Assembly (NCBI GenBank): GCA_905116865.2
Contig: CAJHNH020007667.1
Location: 813,212-877,211, forward strand
Direction: 5' to 3'
DNA length: 64,000 nt
From: Candidula unifasciata
Lineage: Eukaryota > Mollusca > Gastropoda > Stylommatophora > Geomitridae
The position numbers and the translations under genes are program-made. Below the pieces are notes generated by a model. That model was not told the origin of the DNA and searched no databases. It saw only the letters and a list, made by a program, of their open reading frames with translations. This document shows positions 1 to 12,099 of this stretch, one piece after another (position 1 is the first letter of the stretch; each line of letters starts with the position of its first letter).

Positions 1-430
1 TACTTATCCTGGTGTATCGCCAGGCAACAGTTTTGAAGTGAAAAAGAAGTAAAAGAAAAGTGGTGGGAGGGGGGGGGGGGGGTGAAGATGGGGACTGAAA
101 GATATTTAACCTTTTAACATTTGTAGACTGGAAATGGCCGTAGCATAGCGGTTTGACGCTCGCCGCGGGTCGGAAGGTCGCCGGCTCGCCCTGTGGGGGA
201 GCCGGGCCCCTTCACACATGACCTTGGCTACCAGGTCAAGCCATTACAACGTGGAATGACAACACGTTGGACACTCTATGCCTTCACGGCGTGACAACGG
301 CCCGTGGCAGCCAACATACACTGGATCGCAGATCGTTTCTCCCCACGCCGCTTAACGGCGGAAGTGGTTTATGATGATGATGAGCATAAAACTCAAAGGG
401 GAAACAAAGATTATAAACATTTCGCATTAA
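1..430 (+). repeat. Dispersed repeat copy A with tRNA-like (SINE-type) head
   Basis: A box-like TAGCATAGCGG lies at 141-151 and a weak B-box-like GGCTCGCCCTG at 183-193, about 35 nt apart as in tRNA-derived Pol III promoters. The block ends in TGATGATGATGAGC and a 3' part rich in A. It resembles a second block at about 868-1185 over its whole length, including the part upstream of the tRNA-like head (TATCCTGGTG..CAGTTTTGAA). It contains a poly-G run at 68-82. It is not a functional tRNA gene because no cloverleaf can be closed. It could be a SINE or the tail of a larger element. Confidence 0.55.
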
Positions 431-646
431 AAACATCAGAGTAGCATCATTGTAATTATGTACAAATTAAGAAAACTAAATTAATAACAGACTAAAACAA
501 AACAAACAAACAAACAAAACAAACAAACAAACAAACAAAAACAAAAACATAGGAGAAAAGGGAAGGGAGGGACGGAGGGAGCATATTTGTATTATACTAA
601 GAAGGAAAACTGGAGACAAAACATAGTTCATAAGGACAAGTGACAT

Positions 647-650
<4 letters not shown>
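431..650. repeat. A-rich DNA with (CAAA)n microsatellite
   Basis: About 495-548 is a run of CAAA/CAAAA units, followed by A/G-rich DNA. No gene is visible. Confidence 0.7.
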
Positions 651-727
<77 letters not shown>

Positions 728-744
728 GGGGGGGGGGGGGGGGG
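651..744. repeat. Poly-A tract joined directly to poly-G tract
   Basis: Roughly 69 A residues are followed without interruption by about 25 G residues. The translated shadow of this tract on the other strand is only Phe and Pro. A second poly-A of about 30 lies at 901-930. Confidence 0.9.
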
Positions 745-867
745 CGACTTGTTTGCTTCCCTGGTGGTGGTCGGGAAATGTATAAGCTGTTCGAAACCGT
801 GGTGTTCCAAAGTGGTCACCCGTCTAAGTACTAGCCACTTCTGTCGTTGCTTAATAGCAGTTTTTTA

Positions 868-900
868 TATCTGGTGAATCCCAAGGCAAGAGTTGTTTTG

Positions 901-932
<32 letters not shown>

Positions 933-1185
933 GAGGGGAATGAAAACTAGGGGAGAGAAAGGATATTTACACTATTTACATTTGAAGTCGCTTTGGCGAA
1001 GCAGCTAAACGCTTGCCGCGGATGGGTAGGTCACCGGCTTGCTCTAACAATAGCCAGTGGCGGCCATCGTGCACTGGATCGCAGATCGTTTCTCCCCATG
1101 CCGCTTTACGGCAGAAGTGTTCTATGATGATGATGATGAGCATGAGTTCAAAGGGGAAACCAGATTTTAAACAAAATTGAATAAA
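868..1185 (+). repeat. Dispersed repeat copy B, partner of copy A
   Basis: It is homologous to 1-430 in the same orientation: TATCTGGTGAATCCC at the start, then a poly-A, then the tRNA-like segment at about 990-1045, the CACTGGATCGCAGATCGTTT block at 1072-1091, and ATGATGATGATGAGCATGAG. It abuts the 3' end of the - strand LINE. Copy A and copy B are about 865 bp apart, so they could be independent insertions or a duplicated segment. Confidence 0.55.
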
Positions 1186-1207
1186 TAAATGTGTGTAGGC
1201 GGGCAGT

Positions 1208-4200
1208 TCAGGTGTCATCTGCTGCCTCAGGAAAAATTTGTTGTAGTTTGTATTTGAACATAAGAAAGAATAAATGTGGATTGTAAGTTCTGAAGTGGTA
1301 TTTAGCAAAATTTCTGCATGTCCAAACGAGTAGTCTGTACTGTGCTAAAGCTTGTAGGTTTTTCGTGTGTGACTGTTTATCGCGTACTGGAACAGTGTTA
1401 AGAAAGATTGCATTGAAGAGGTTTATTTGTTTGCCTGCGTGTTTGTTTATTGTTTCTCTGAGAAGTTGATGTGTCGGTGTGACCACCCGACAATCGTAAA
1501 ACAAATGCTTCTCCGTCTCTTGCTTCCGCTGTCTACACAGGGGGCATCTGACTAGCCTTCCAGACCTGCGTGCCTCTCCTTCGGAGGTCGGCGTCATGGA
1601 AAACAAAAGACGGAAAGTCACTTCTCTCGCTTTTGCGGTGATGTTTTTGTTGTGAAGGTTTGAGAAAGAGCTTGTATAATCTGTGAGGCCTAGTGGGCGA
1701 CCCCACGCTATTCGGAGATGAATAGGTGGGGCTAGTCTAGAGATGAGAGATTTGTAAATTGTCTGTGTTGTTTCGTGTATTAGGTGTTCGTTTCCTGGCA
1801 GTGCTGCCAGGGCGTGTCTGTAGTAAGATGGGAGGGCACCGAAATGATGGGGTGTGCTATTATCTATTCTTCTAAGGTGATGGACTCTGAAAGCAATATA
1901 ATATAACCCCAGTCCATTTTTCTGGGGGTCTCTCACAATTTCGCCTAACCTTTTAATACGCATGGCTTTAATATGCGTTCCTAAATCGCGGAGGTAAATA
2001 CCTCCGTTCTTCTTCTCCTGATAGAGGGTGTTATTGGCGATAGAATAGATGGTGGACCTGAAAATAAATCGCCTGACATTTCTGCTTATCTCTTTAATGA
2101 AACTGGGAGGGGGGTCCATCACCGTGGCGGGGAAAATAATTTTTGACATAATGTAGGTGTTCACTACGGTTGCCCTACCAAATATTGTTGTGGTTTTGTA
2201 CTTGTACCTTTCCAGCATGTCGGTGGCCGTTCTGGTCAAGTCTTCCCATGTTGGTGTGTGTATTGCGTTGGGATTGTTGGTGAATGTCAAGCCGTATATT
2301 TTCAGAGCCTGGGTGTTCCGGAGCCCGGCTAAGTCAGCCTGACCCCTCCACCGTCCAAGGCCCATGATTTGCGACTTCGCAACATTTATCTTGCTTCCAC
2401 TACCTTTACCGAAACGGTTAAAGGTGTGGAAGATTCTCTCAATGGAAGCCTCTGTTGAGGGTAGGAAAACAGTGTCGTCTGCGTAAGCTAGGACTTTCTG
2501 TTCTCCTATGCCTTGGATCGTAGTGCCGCGAATATCCGCGTCTTGCCTGACCGCTTCCAGGAGCGGTTCCAGCATGAGCACGTAGAGGAGGGGTGACAGC
2601 GAACACCCTTGTCGCACCGATCTGGTGATTGCAAAGGTGTCCGTCAACGTGTGGTTGACTATCACCTGGCTCCTCGGATTTTTGTAGAGTATCTGCACCC
2701 AGGCTCGGAACACGGGCCCCGAAGTTGTTGGCGATGAGGGTGTCGTGCATGTATTTGTGTGAGATTCTGTCAAAAGCTTTCTCCTGGTCCAAGGACAGGA
2801 GAGAGGCAGGACAGTTTTTCTCGTGCGTGTAGGTGATTATGTCTCTGATGTAGTGCGCGTGTGAGAAGACTGACCGTCCCGGCACCCCACACTGCTGGTC
2901 TGGGTGTATGAGTGTGTTTAGATGATGTTTCAGGCGGCGTGTGAGTGTTTTAGTGAGAATCTTGTAGTCGACATTAAGAAGGGATATAGGACGATAGTTT
3001 TTGAGAAGAGTTTTGTCTGCGCCGTCTTTGGGGATTAGGGAGATGTAAGAGGTATTGAATTCGTCAAGAAATTGACCTTTAGCGAAAGCTTCCTCGTAGA
3101 CTTTTAGAAGGAGTGGACCTAACAGGTGAAAGAAAAATTGGAAAAATTCGGCAGAAAGGCCGTCACTACCGGGAGATTTGAGAGGCTTCATGTCAGATAA
3201 GGAATTCGTAATTTCTAAAAGCGTTATGGGACTGTCGAGAGCGTCACGTTGTGCGTCGTTCAGTCGTTTGGCGTGTCGTAGAAACCGGTTCTGTTCCTGT
3301 TCGTCGGTCGCTTCTGATGTAAATAAGTCGGCGTAGTATTTGTGGAATGCTTGTGTGATTTGTGAGGGATCCGTGTGAGTGTTTCCCTCGGTGTCTGTGA
3401 TCTGTTGTATCTGTCTATTGTGCTGGATGTTCTGTTCGATTGCTAGATATTGTTTGCTGGGCGTCTCTTGTGTGATTGTGTTAAGGCGTGTCCTAAGCAA
3501 GGCGCCCAGAAATCTATGCTGCATGTGTTGTCCTAGTTCAGTCTCTAAGGTCTGTATGTGTGGGTCGTGTCTGTCTGTCATTTTCGTCATTCGAATCGCA
3601 GTCTGTAGAATTTCTTCCGTTTCCCGTCTCTGTCGGTGTATGAGAGATGCTAGAAGCTGTGTTCTGGATCTAATCGTGTTCTTCAGCATCTCCCAGTGTT
3701 CTAGGTAGTTGTCGACCGGTGCGTCGTCGGTATAGAGTTGGATGATAGAAGATATTTCAGTCGTGAAGTCCGCATTCTGGAGGAGAGAGTTGTTGAATTT
3801 CCAGTGCGGAGACCGTCTGAAAGGTTGTGTGTTTGTGTTTAGTGGCTCGATGTGTGTCAGTATTGCTTTGTGGTCTGTAAATTCTAGTGTTTCTGACAGG
3901 TGTTTGCATGTAATGATGTGGTGCGTTTTGGGGATGTATGTCCTATCTAGTCTGGCAGATCTATTGTGGGGGATGCTTTTGTGTGTGGTTTCAGATTTGT
4001 TCGGGTATTTCTCCCTGTAAGCATCTGTTAAATTAAACATGTCTATGATATTAATCAGGGTCTCCAGCTGATTCATGCCGTCCTCGCCGGCTCTTCTCAC
4101 CTGCGTCCTTACCTCCCCACCAATAACATCCTCTTGAGCCAGGACGCAGTTAAAATCGCCTGCGAGGACGACATTGTGTCCTCTGTGTGCCTGCATGAGT

Positions 4201-4589
4201 GTGTCCTCTAAGTGTTCGAAGAATGTGGGTTGATAGTCATAGTTTGGTGGTGCATGTATGTTCACTATTGAATATGATGTTTTCGTGGTGTTCGTGATCT
4301 CTATGATGCAGATGCGCCCCCTGTCGTCTGTGTGTGTGTTTGTTATTTCCCAGTTGTCGGATGTGAGTAGTATGGCTGTACCTAATCCTGAGTGTTGTAT
4401 CGATGGGCTGTGACACGCATGTCTCAGGCCCATCTGTGTGACTATCTGTTGAAAGAAGTAGGGTGTCTGGATGTTTGTTTCTTGTAAAAGAAGGAGATCA
4501 GGTTTGTGTTTCTGTATTAGAGATACTACATGGTGTTGTTTATGCCGGAGACCCGACACATTTAAACTAACTATTTTCAAACCTGTCAT
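1208..4589 (-). pseudogene. LINE ORF2: endonuclease and reverse transcriptase, one frameshift
   Basis: Two overlapping - strand frames (4589-2439 and 2773-1208) together give about 1,100 residues. The first begins with an APE-type endonuclease: SLNVSGLR, LLLQETN, LAGDFNCV and TDHKAIL. The reverse transcriptase follows with YRPISLLNVDYKIL, SLDQEKAFDRI, QGCSLSPLLY and the catalytic AYADDTVFL. The C-terminus has a CPLCRQRKQETEKHLFYDC zinc-knuckle-like motif. The HPDQQCGVPGRS block is typical of the L1/Tx1 group. The frame changes between FG and PVFRAW at the GGGGCCC run at 2714-2720, so the copy is dead unless the run is a sequencing error. It would copy its own RNA into DNA at a nicked target. 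Confidence 0.8.
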
Positions 4590-4945
4590 TGTCTAGGTAA
4601 AAAGGAAATATAGTTTGAATACTTTTCAAAATAAATAGAGCGTGTAAAGCCACAGGTTGACGAGTGTGGAATAGTAGTATCCATTGTGACTGTTCTTGTT
4701 GTGTTTCCTGGTGTGTGAAGGTTCTTGCTTAGTTTTCCATAAAGCTTGAGTATATGTCGTCTACATTCCCTTGTCCCCCTTCTCCAGGGCTGGTAAAAGG
4801 GGAGTTGGATTCGTCGATAAGGAGTGTGGGTGGTGAGTTCTCTGATGTTAGACTGTTCTGTCTGGGGCTTATCGGTGTTGTGTTTCTGTGTTTTCCTATA
4901 CGGTTGAAAATGTTTCCTAGGATTTGATCCTGACCACACTCCTCT
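4586..4945 (-). pseudogene. Possible ORF1 tail of the Tx1-like LINE
   Basis: An open frame of 117 codons ends in an ATGA overlap with the start of ORF2. A second - strand frame ending near 4735 reads as a Ser/Pro-rich tail and might be the true ORF1 end. No zinc knuckle or other recognisable ORF1 motif is visible. The assignment rests only on position. Confidence 0.3.
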
Positions 4946-4969
4946 AACTAACGCCGAGGCTCTTTTTCT

Positions 4970-5050
4970 GCTCCCCCCCCCCCCCTCCCGCTTACAAGTG
5001 CATTATAGGGGCAGTGGATTAACCCTCCCCCTCCTCCCCCCCCCCCCCAT
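4970..5050. repeat. Poly-C-rich low-complexity DNA
   Basis: Runs of C at 4974-4985 and 5038-5048 flank a C-rich stretch, possibly the insertion point of the neighbouring LINE. Confidence 0.7.
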
Positions 5051-5439
5051 TCCATTCCACCCAATGTGGCACTCCAATCCACATTGAGAACACCGAGGCT
5101 TAGTATTTGAAGTTGCCACTGCGGAATTGACAAAGCCAGGGAAAGCAACTCAGTTGTTGCTGTAGCACTATTAAAAAAATAATTATCTCCCTTTCCGTTG
5201 CAAATTCAGGAATGGCAGTCCAGGTGGCATTACATTTCTGAATACCAAATGTCAACCACTATAATTTTTTTAAAGTAAATCGTCGGTTTAAAAAAAATCA
5301 TGTAGATTTCGTAACATCTATACTGGGTGTATATTACAGAGCTTTTAAAAAAAACATATTTAAAAACAATACAGTCAAAGCACGAGAAGCTCACTGGAAC
5401 TGATTGATATGAAGCTGTGTTAGTTGTATATCCTTTATA

Positions 5440-5690
5440 TGACTTAACAAACCAGCCACAGCATTTTTGGCTGTTGTGGGTTTTCTAGGCAAATTTTACT
5501 TTCAGTAGTTTGCCATTGCTTCTTCACTGTCAGCTCTTGGGACCCCTGTCGAAACCAGCGTACGACAAACCGTCCGTAGCTGAGATACTACGCGCACCCC
5601 GGCATTACGAAACGCGTTCGCAACGCCTAAGCCACAGAAGCCAACAACCGTATGTACCCAAGTATAAATGTTTTACGGTTGTACGTTTTC
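5440..5690 (-). repeat. SINE family D copy (tRNA-derived, - orientation)
   Basis: It shares GGCAAATTTTACTTTCAGTAG, GTCGAAACCAGCG and CACCCCGGCATTACG with 57440-57640. In the reverse orientation the other copy has a B-box-like GGTTCAATCCC, so the family is probably a tRNA-derived SINE. Confidence 0.5.
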
Positions 5691-5940
5691 CCTTGGATTT
5701 GATCCTGTTTGATTCTCATCGATGAGGTGCTATTCTTAGTGTGAACGACGAGAGGGGAACAACACTATTGTTGAACAACAACAAAGTTTCACTTTTGTCC
5801 CAGTGTCCCTAATACTAGCATTATTTTAGGCTGAATGTGGTATACTCAATCGGTTCCTAGTAGCTTGACATTTTAATGTTGCTCATCGGGTCGCTGTGAT
5901 GTTGAGCTGATATCTTGAAGTAGAACGAAATAGCAACAGC

Positions 5941-5975
<35 letters not shown>

Positions 5976-5983
5976 GGGAGAGA

Positions 5984-6078
<95 letters not shown>
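5941..6078. repeat. Compound (AC)n(AG)n microsatellite
   Basis: About 15 AC units followed by about 50 AG units. A short second AG run lies at 6190-6204. Confidence 0.95.
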
Positions 6079-6082
<4 letters not shown>

Positions 6083-6089
6083 CGAACCA

Positions 6090-7585
6090 ACTTGATTTGC
6101 AAAGGGTCACAAATTGAGCACGCAGGCCCGTCTTACATTCGGCCCTTCCAGTCAACCATCTTTCGCACAGCAGTTGTATTTTACTAATTAAGAGAGAGAG
6201 AGAGACTATGATATCTTGTACAAATATGAATTCTGAATTCAGTACAAGCCTCGGATACTCAGTTATTAACTATAATTGCTTATCAGTTAAAGGGGATATC
6301 TGGAATCTGCTCTGTTGGACTGGCATACATGATGCGATTCTTCGACCTGCAGGTGTGTCAAAATTCAAGTGGTAGCCCGGGGGGAACCCACTAGTAAGTC
6401 CGTCAAGAAGAAAACGTTCAAACCCTCTCTCAATTTGCACACATGAATAAATTGACTTTAGAGAATAATCGTACACTACCAGTAAGGGTTCATGGGAAAA
6501 TTACACAGCATTGCTTCTTCAGAATCGCAGCTTCTGTTCAAAACAAAAGGTTAAAGTTAACAATGTAGCTACAAGGACATCTGTCTGCATTTATGGTGTG
6601 GATTTTAAATATCAAATTACAGCTACGTGACTCTTTAATACATAAAACGGGGAGTTTAAATATCACAGTTTAAAATAAAATAACACCCGCGTCACACATT
6701 TAAAAAACACAAAACAGTTAAGAAGATTAGAATCACAACGCTGGCTGAATTTGATGAAAACCGCTCTTTTTTTTTTTTCTGCTGAAGCATGAATTTTGCT
6801 TAGGTTTTTGCGAGATGTAATCGCGGGTAATGAGATTCAATAAAAAAAGTTGTATACTTCACTTTCGTTAAATGAAACAAAACATATATCCTAGAGTTGT
6901 CATTAAAGCAATCGATATGCAGAGTAATCTTTCATATTTTGCCATTTTATCTGAAGTATATACCATGTTGTGATGCATGCTAATATTTGTTCATCCTGTA
7001 TGTAGCAATAATCCATTTGATCGTGCTTAGTGAATTCCTTCCACAATTTTCTGACACCGATATTTCGTGTTTACGTTTCTTGACGTTTAGTTATTGCAGT
7101 ACGTATATTTTTAGTAGTTGCAACAGTCAGTCGTCATCTGTGTCTATACTTTAGGACTGCCAACTTCTAGTGACAATATTGCAGGCGTTTAAAAAAAAAA
7201 TAACATTCCGTACAGTAGAAGCATTTTTATTTCTAAACTATGAGGATTTACTGATACATTTTTTTTTTGGTCGTTTCGTTTGACTTTTTACTACTTTTGA
7301 TACACAGGTCGGCAACCTATAGCATTTTGGTGCACATAATTGAACCGATTTTAATTCATTCTCTAGTTTGGTCCTAACACACTAAATATTCTGGCTACAT
7401 ATCTTAACGTACATCACAGTGTGTTTCTCATACATGGAGTGTAAATGCCTCCAAATTGTACTAATGCTTGGTTATGCTCACTGTCTCACTTAAATATCTG
7501 CTGTCAAGACTTCTGTGCTTTTCCTTCTCCTTTTGTCCCGCTTTCTCTATTATGATTTTCTGTTTAGAGTAAATAAAAGCTTTCC
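6090..7585. other. AT-rich DNA without recognised features
   Basis: Only short A and T runs were seen. No open frame resembles a known protein and no LINE motif is visible. Confidence 0.5.
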
Positions 7586-7589
7586 GAGT

Positions 7590-7815
7590 TGAGTTGGGCT
7601 GATTCAACTGCCGGCATCACAGCACTCGGGGCATTCCCATAAACACTCCGTCTCCCTCTTCAGCAGCCAGCGCACAGTTCATATGTTAATGGTGCTAGTA
7701 GTACTCTGATTAAACGTCTGTTTTGCCTTTCCTCTGAGCATCGAGCATCGCCCAGAACCTCTCGTCACTCCCTGCTGTATCAGTCTCACCAGACCGTGAG
7801 GATCCATCCACTCTG
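7590..7815 (-). repeat. RNase H-type LINE 3' fragment (family R)
   Basis: The + strand text CATCACAGCACTCGGGGCATT, then a degraded CTTTCCTCTGAGCATCGAGC stretch, matches the reverse complement of the copy at 21740-22310, whose frame includes an RNase H segment ([10 protein letters not shown]). The coding frame is broken here. Confidence 0.6.
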
Positions 7816-8427
7816 AGTTTTCTCATTTTCTGGGTAAGGTCTTTGAATAAGGTGCAGGTAAAGTGGTTTTCATTGCTTCTGTTTATTTATTAATTCATGA
7901 CCTGATGAATGTACCCCTCGATTCGTCTGGGTTGTATTTAAATGTTAATTATAAGACAGTCTGGGAGTGGTTTCATTATGTGAACAAAAAAGTGTAGTAT
8001 GCTTTCGATCAAATCCATCATTGAGATCATGGCTTTTTCCCTTAGAAAAGAAAGGTGCTGGTACTCACCATTAAGTGCAAAGAAAGAGTGCCTGTACTCA
8101 TCAAAAAGTGCCTATTACAGTAGCTGCGAAAAAAAAAAGCATGCCTAATAGAGTGCCGGTACTGTGTACCGTTGCGAACTACTTTTTAACAATCCCTGGC
8201 TGGAACATTATCTTTCTTCATCCTTTCTTATCTCATTACCAAACTTATTAAACATTTTACATGAATCTTTGCAGGTGGTTAATTTCCTTTGTTACAATTC
8301 TTGGTAAATATCTTGCTACCATTGTTGTCGTATCGGTGTCATAAGGTTCGTGGAAAGATTATAGATGAGCAGTGCTCTTGTGCGTACAGTGAGTGATACA
8401 TGGGTCTTCTTTAGCTTCAGATGCTCT

Positions 8428-8535
<108 letters not shown>

Positions 8536-8539
8536 TCCC

Positions 8540-10015
8540 TGACTGGTCAGCCACTGTAATTACATAAAATAATCAGCAAATATGTTCTGCTTCCCCACTT
8601 TCTTATGTCTATGTTTTTGTTTTTGTTTTTTGCGTGCTGTGTTTTGTGCGACATGCTTGTTACTTTTAAAACTGTTTCTATTTTCTTGACATCTCATCGT
8701 CAAATTATCTTGCTGCAATGGTAAGGGTAGGCGATTATGATTTGTCACATGGTTTGATTGGTATAGGTTTCCGTCAGGTCTGTGTTCCATTTCCTGTTAT
8801 GCTATTTGACTAAGCTATCTCGGTGGCTTTCTCTTGGACTTCGTTTGTACCTGTTTCTTATAAGTGTGTCATTCATCATGAAAATTCCATCCCTGTATAT
8901 CAAGTTTAGTCCAACAATTCTTGATCATTTCTGTCAAATCAATGTGCCCACATCTGTTGTACCTTTAACAGCTGGATCTACAGCGGTAAGCCTTTACATT
9001 AAAATTCTATACGGTTTATTTTCACAGTTATTTGCATTTAAGCTATGTTTTTCTTTTTTCTTATAATGTCTGAAGAATAAAGACAGCACCCGTCGGCATC
9101 AATTCACAACAGCTCAAGCGCTTTATTTCATTATTTCTTCTTTTGCGTTCGCCCTTGAACGGGAGGTTGGTACATTGTATTGTGGTTTATAGCTAGGCTG
9201 CGATATCTACTTCTTTACGTCCATTTTGCTTTACAAATACCCGATTAACCTCATTTTACGAGATGGTTGTTGTGAAGCACACTCCAGTGGTGTCCGAAAT
9301 CTACGATGAGTAATAAATTCAAACTGCTAAGAATGCTTTCTCTGTGTCTAGTGTTGCCGGCCTGTGTTCATTAAAATTGTTAATAAATTTCATTTTAATA
9401 AAAGACGAGATCTCATAGAGAATATTGAAACGCATATCATAAGTTTTTGACATTATGTTTAGCTTTGGAGGATTATTCTTTTTGAAATGAGCTGTTATAT
9501 CTTCATTTCTTTGAAATAAAATGTATTCAGGCAGAGAAAAATAAACAAATTGTGAACTTAACAATAAACACTTATCAATTTAATTTGAGTTTTGTTGTGT
9601 TTTGTCTGCAACTGCATGTGTCAAATTACCAAACACTGTCGATATTGACAGGGAGAAAAAGGGAAGAAAAGACTTACTTGACATCCCATTTGTGCCAATG
9701 GCTTCGGACGCAGGAGAACATTAAGTAGGGGTCTGTTTCTAAGTTGAGGAAATGCAACTCAAAACTCAATGTAATGTTACAGCGGGACAGACCAGGCATT
9801 GGTTGCCAAATGATCTGAGATGGAAGCTTGGTCAGACGGACAGAGCACGGCACTTCCGATCCTACAGTTTCCGCAGCGTGGAATGTTCCAAAGTAGCAGT
9901 ATTACCTTTCTTTTGGAGTTAACAAGACAGTTTAAGTGAGGGATCATGCTGCATGGACAACATATGGTCTCTACAATACTACCTAAGCTTTATGCTGTTG
10001 AAGGGACTAGCTAGT
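8540..10015. other. Unannotated DNA with one short dispersed repeat
   Basis: The segment at about 9165-9215 (GGTTGGTACATTGT..TAGCTAGGCTGC) recurs at about 31440-31490. Nothing else was recognised. Confidence 0.45.
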
Positions 10016-10019
10016 ATTT

Positions 10020-10325
10020 CTAGTCGGAAAGGTCTGCTGTCTAATGACTGACTAATTGACTGATTGCCTGGCTAAGTAACTAACTGACTGGATGTGCTGC
10101 TAGCTAACTAACTGACGAACTGGCTGACTGACTAACTGAATGATTGACCTGCTAGCTAACTAACTGACGAACTGGCTGACTGACTAACTGAATGATTGAC
10201 CTGCTAGCTAACTAGACAACTGACGGATTGTCTGACCAACTTACTAAGTGACTGAACTGATTGATTGTCTAGTTATCTGAATGGTGATTGACTGAATGAC
10301 TGACTAACTAATTGACTGTCTGACT
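10020..10325. repeat. Degenerate ACTG-type tandem repeat
   Basis: The region is built from variants of CTAACTGACTGA. A 53-bp block (GCTAGCTAACTAACTGACGA..GAATGATTGAC) is repeated almost exactly at about 10098-10203. Confidence 0.75.
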
Positions 10326-10329
10326 AACA

Positions 10330-10765
10330 AAGTAAGTGAGATATTTACAACGTTTTAGCCCAGTAATCGAATATCGCACTGATGGCGGTCTATTTGATCT
10401 CAGGAGGCTAAGTGCTAAAACCAAGGTAAAGTCAGACACCATTAGAGAATGACTTTTCGCTGATGACTGTGCTATCTGTGACAGCTCAGAGCCTGAACTA
10501 CAACATAGTGTAAACAAATTATTCGAAGCCTGTACACATTTTGGGCTTGTTATTAGCACTGACAAAACTGAAGTAATGTACCAGCCAGCCCCAGGAGCAA
10601 GTCTACCAGAACCAAACATCATAGTCAAGGGTAGAGCACTAAAGACAGTAGACAGGTTTACATATCTGGGCAGCTTTCTCGCTCGGAAAGTTATCATTGG
10701 TCTAGAGATCAATACAAAGATACCCAAAGCCAACAGCACATTTGTTAGATTTCGTACAAAATAAT
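10330..10765 (+). pseudogene. Reverse transcriptase fragment, 5' half of a split copy
   Basis: Reading frames give EYRTDGGLFDLRRLSAK, then a stop, then LFADDCAICDSSEPELQHSV, FGLVISTDKTEVMYQPAPG and DRFTYLGSFLARKV. These are the palm and thumb motifs of a common RTE-like non-LTR element, including the catalytic FADD. The copy is interrupted at about 10765 and resumes at about 11575. Confidence 0.7.
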
Positions 10766-10785
10766 TATCTTAAACTAATTCTCTC

Positions 10786-10962
<177 letters not shown>

Positions 10963-10964
10963 TG

Positions 10965-11115
10965 TATAGGAGCTGCGTTGTCTCGAGGCATGGCGTCCGC
11001 CTCAAGTGCTAGAGGTCCCGGGTTCAAGCCCCGGTGAAGGCTGGGATTTTTCACGTGGACTTCTAGTAATTTCCCTCTAGTTTCAGGTTAATAAGATCGG
11101 ATGCCCGTGTGTATT
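10965..11115 (+). repeat. SINE family B copy (tRNA-derived)
   Basis: A tRNA-like head reads GAGCTGCGTTGTCTCGAGGC, then a strong B box GGTTCAAGCCC near 11020-11030, followed by GTGGACTTCTAGTAATT and GATCGGATGCCCGTG. A reverse copy lies at 14115-14290. No functional tRNA fold was found. Confidence 0.65.
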
Positions 11116-11574
11116 CAAATCATTCAAGTGCCGTCTCTACAATGAAGGTTGGCTGCAATGGATCTCCAACAAGCCCTGTCTCTTGCCCTTGATGTACACT
11201 CACTCATACTGCTGTTCGTCCATCTCTTCATGTTATCCTCCCACTTGTAACGCTGTCTGCCTCTAGCTCGCCTACCTTGAACCTTTCCTTCTAGGATGTT
11301 CTTTACAATACTGTTATGCGTATATGTGTATTAGGCACGCAAAAAATGCCTTGGCATTTGGAAATCAAAAAATAGTAGTCTAATGGCGCTGGCCGGGTAA
11401 AATTTGGGGTTAAAAAACTACCCAAAGTATTTCAGGATCCTCAGAGGTGCTACGTAGTTCGTGCACTGAGCTGAGATTCTCCAGACTCAGGCTTGAGTCC
11501 GAAGTAGAACGGAGCACTTAGGGTTACTACCCTTGTGCCATGATGTTGATCTATAGTAAACACATACGTACAAA

Positions 11575-11890
11575 AGTCTGGAATAGAGCTGGCATCAGTC
11601 TGCAGACGAATTGTACAAAGCTGTCGCACTTCCTGTACTTCTCTATGCATGTGCAACATGGACCGTTTACCAGCGCCATGCTAGGAAGCTGAACCATTTC
11701 CACACAGTATGTCTCACAAAATTGCTGAACATAAAATGGCAAGATAAGATCCTTGAGACTGAAGTCCTTGACAAGGTGGACAGAAGAAATGTTTCTGTGG
11801 CAACCTCAAGACATAATTTAAAGACTTCTGTATGGATCCAAAAACCCGGGAAGTCGCTGCATGTGACTACTCATTGATGAGCTGTGGCCC
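11575..11890 (+). pseudogene. Reverse transcriptase fragment, 3' half of the split copy
   Basis: The frame reads LYKAVALPVLLYACATWTVY, QRHARKLNHFH and LTKLLNIKWQDKI, the connection region that normally follows the thumb of the fragment at 10330-10765. The intervening 0.8 kb is therefore a later insertion or set of insertions. Confidence 0.7.
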
Positions 11891-12099
11891 GTGAAGCTGC
11901 TAGACCTGCAAAAAAGACAAGACTGGAGCAAATCACCAGAGAGATGCGGCTTCAATTCCCTGTCCACCCTGCTCAAGAACTCTCAGTGTTGGAACTGGCC
12001 TTTTCAACCATCTGCGCACTCACAAAAACCAATCCAGTCACCAATGGATAAACGGACTGGCCACCATCACCTGTGATGGACGAACAACACAGCAAATAA

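Larger units (their letters stand above)
1190..4945 (-). mobile_element. Tx1/L1-like non-LTR retrotransposon (LINE), nearly intact ORF2
   Basis: The - strand carries one long ORF2 broken only by a single frameshift, preceded by what may be the tail of ORF1. The 5' side stops near 4945 next to poly-C DNA, so the element is probably 5' truncated inside ORF1. The 3' side runs into repeat copy B. No target-site duplication was found. Confidence 0.75.

Noticed and set aside
141..193. Second tRNA-like segment considered as a tRNA gene
   Set aside because: The B box is weak, and the sequence recurs in degraded form at about 995-1045.
3379..4020. Cys/Val-rich + strand open frames of 109 and 92 codons
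   Set aside because: They are antisense to the well-supported LINE ORF2.
5857..6155. Ser-Leu repeat and Cys-Val repeat open frames
   Set aside because: Direct translation of (AG)n and (AC)n microsatellites.
10965..11040. tRNA-like segment considered as a tRNA gene
   Set aside because: A and B boxes are visible but no cloverleaf with paired acceptor stem and anticodon loop could be made; it recurs as a SINE head.
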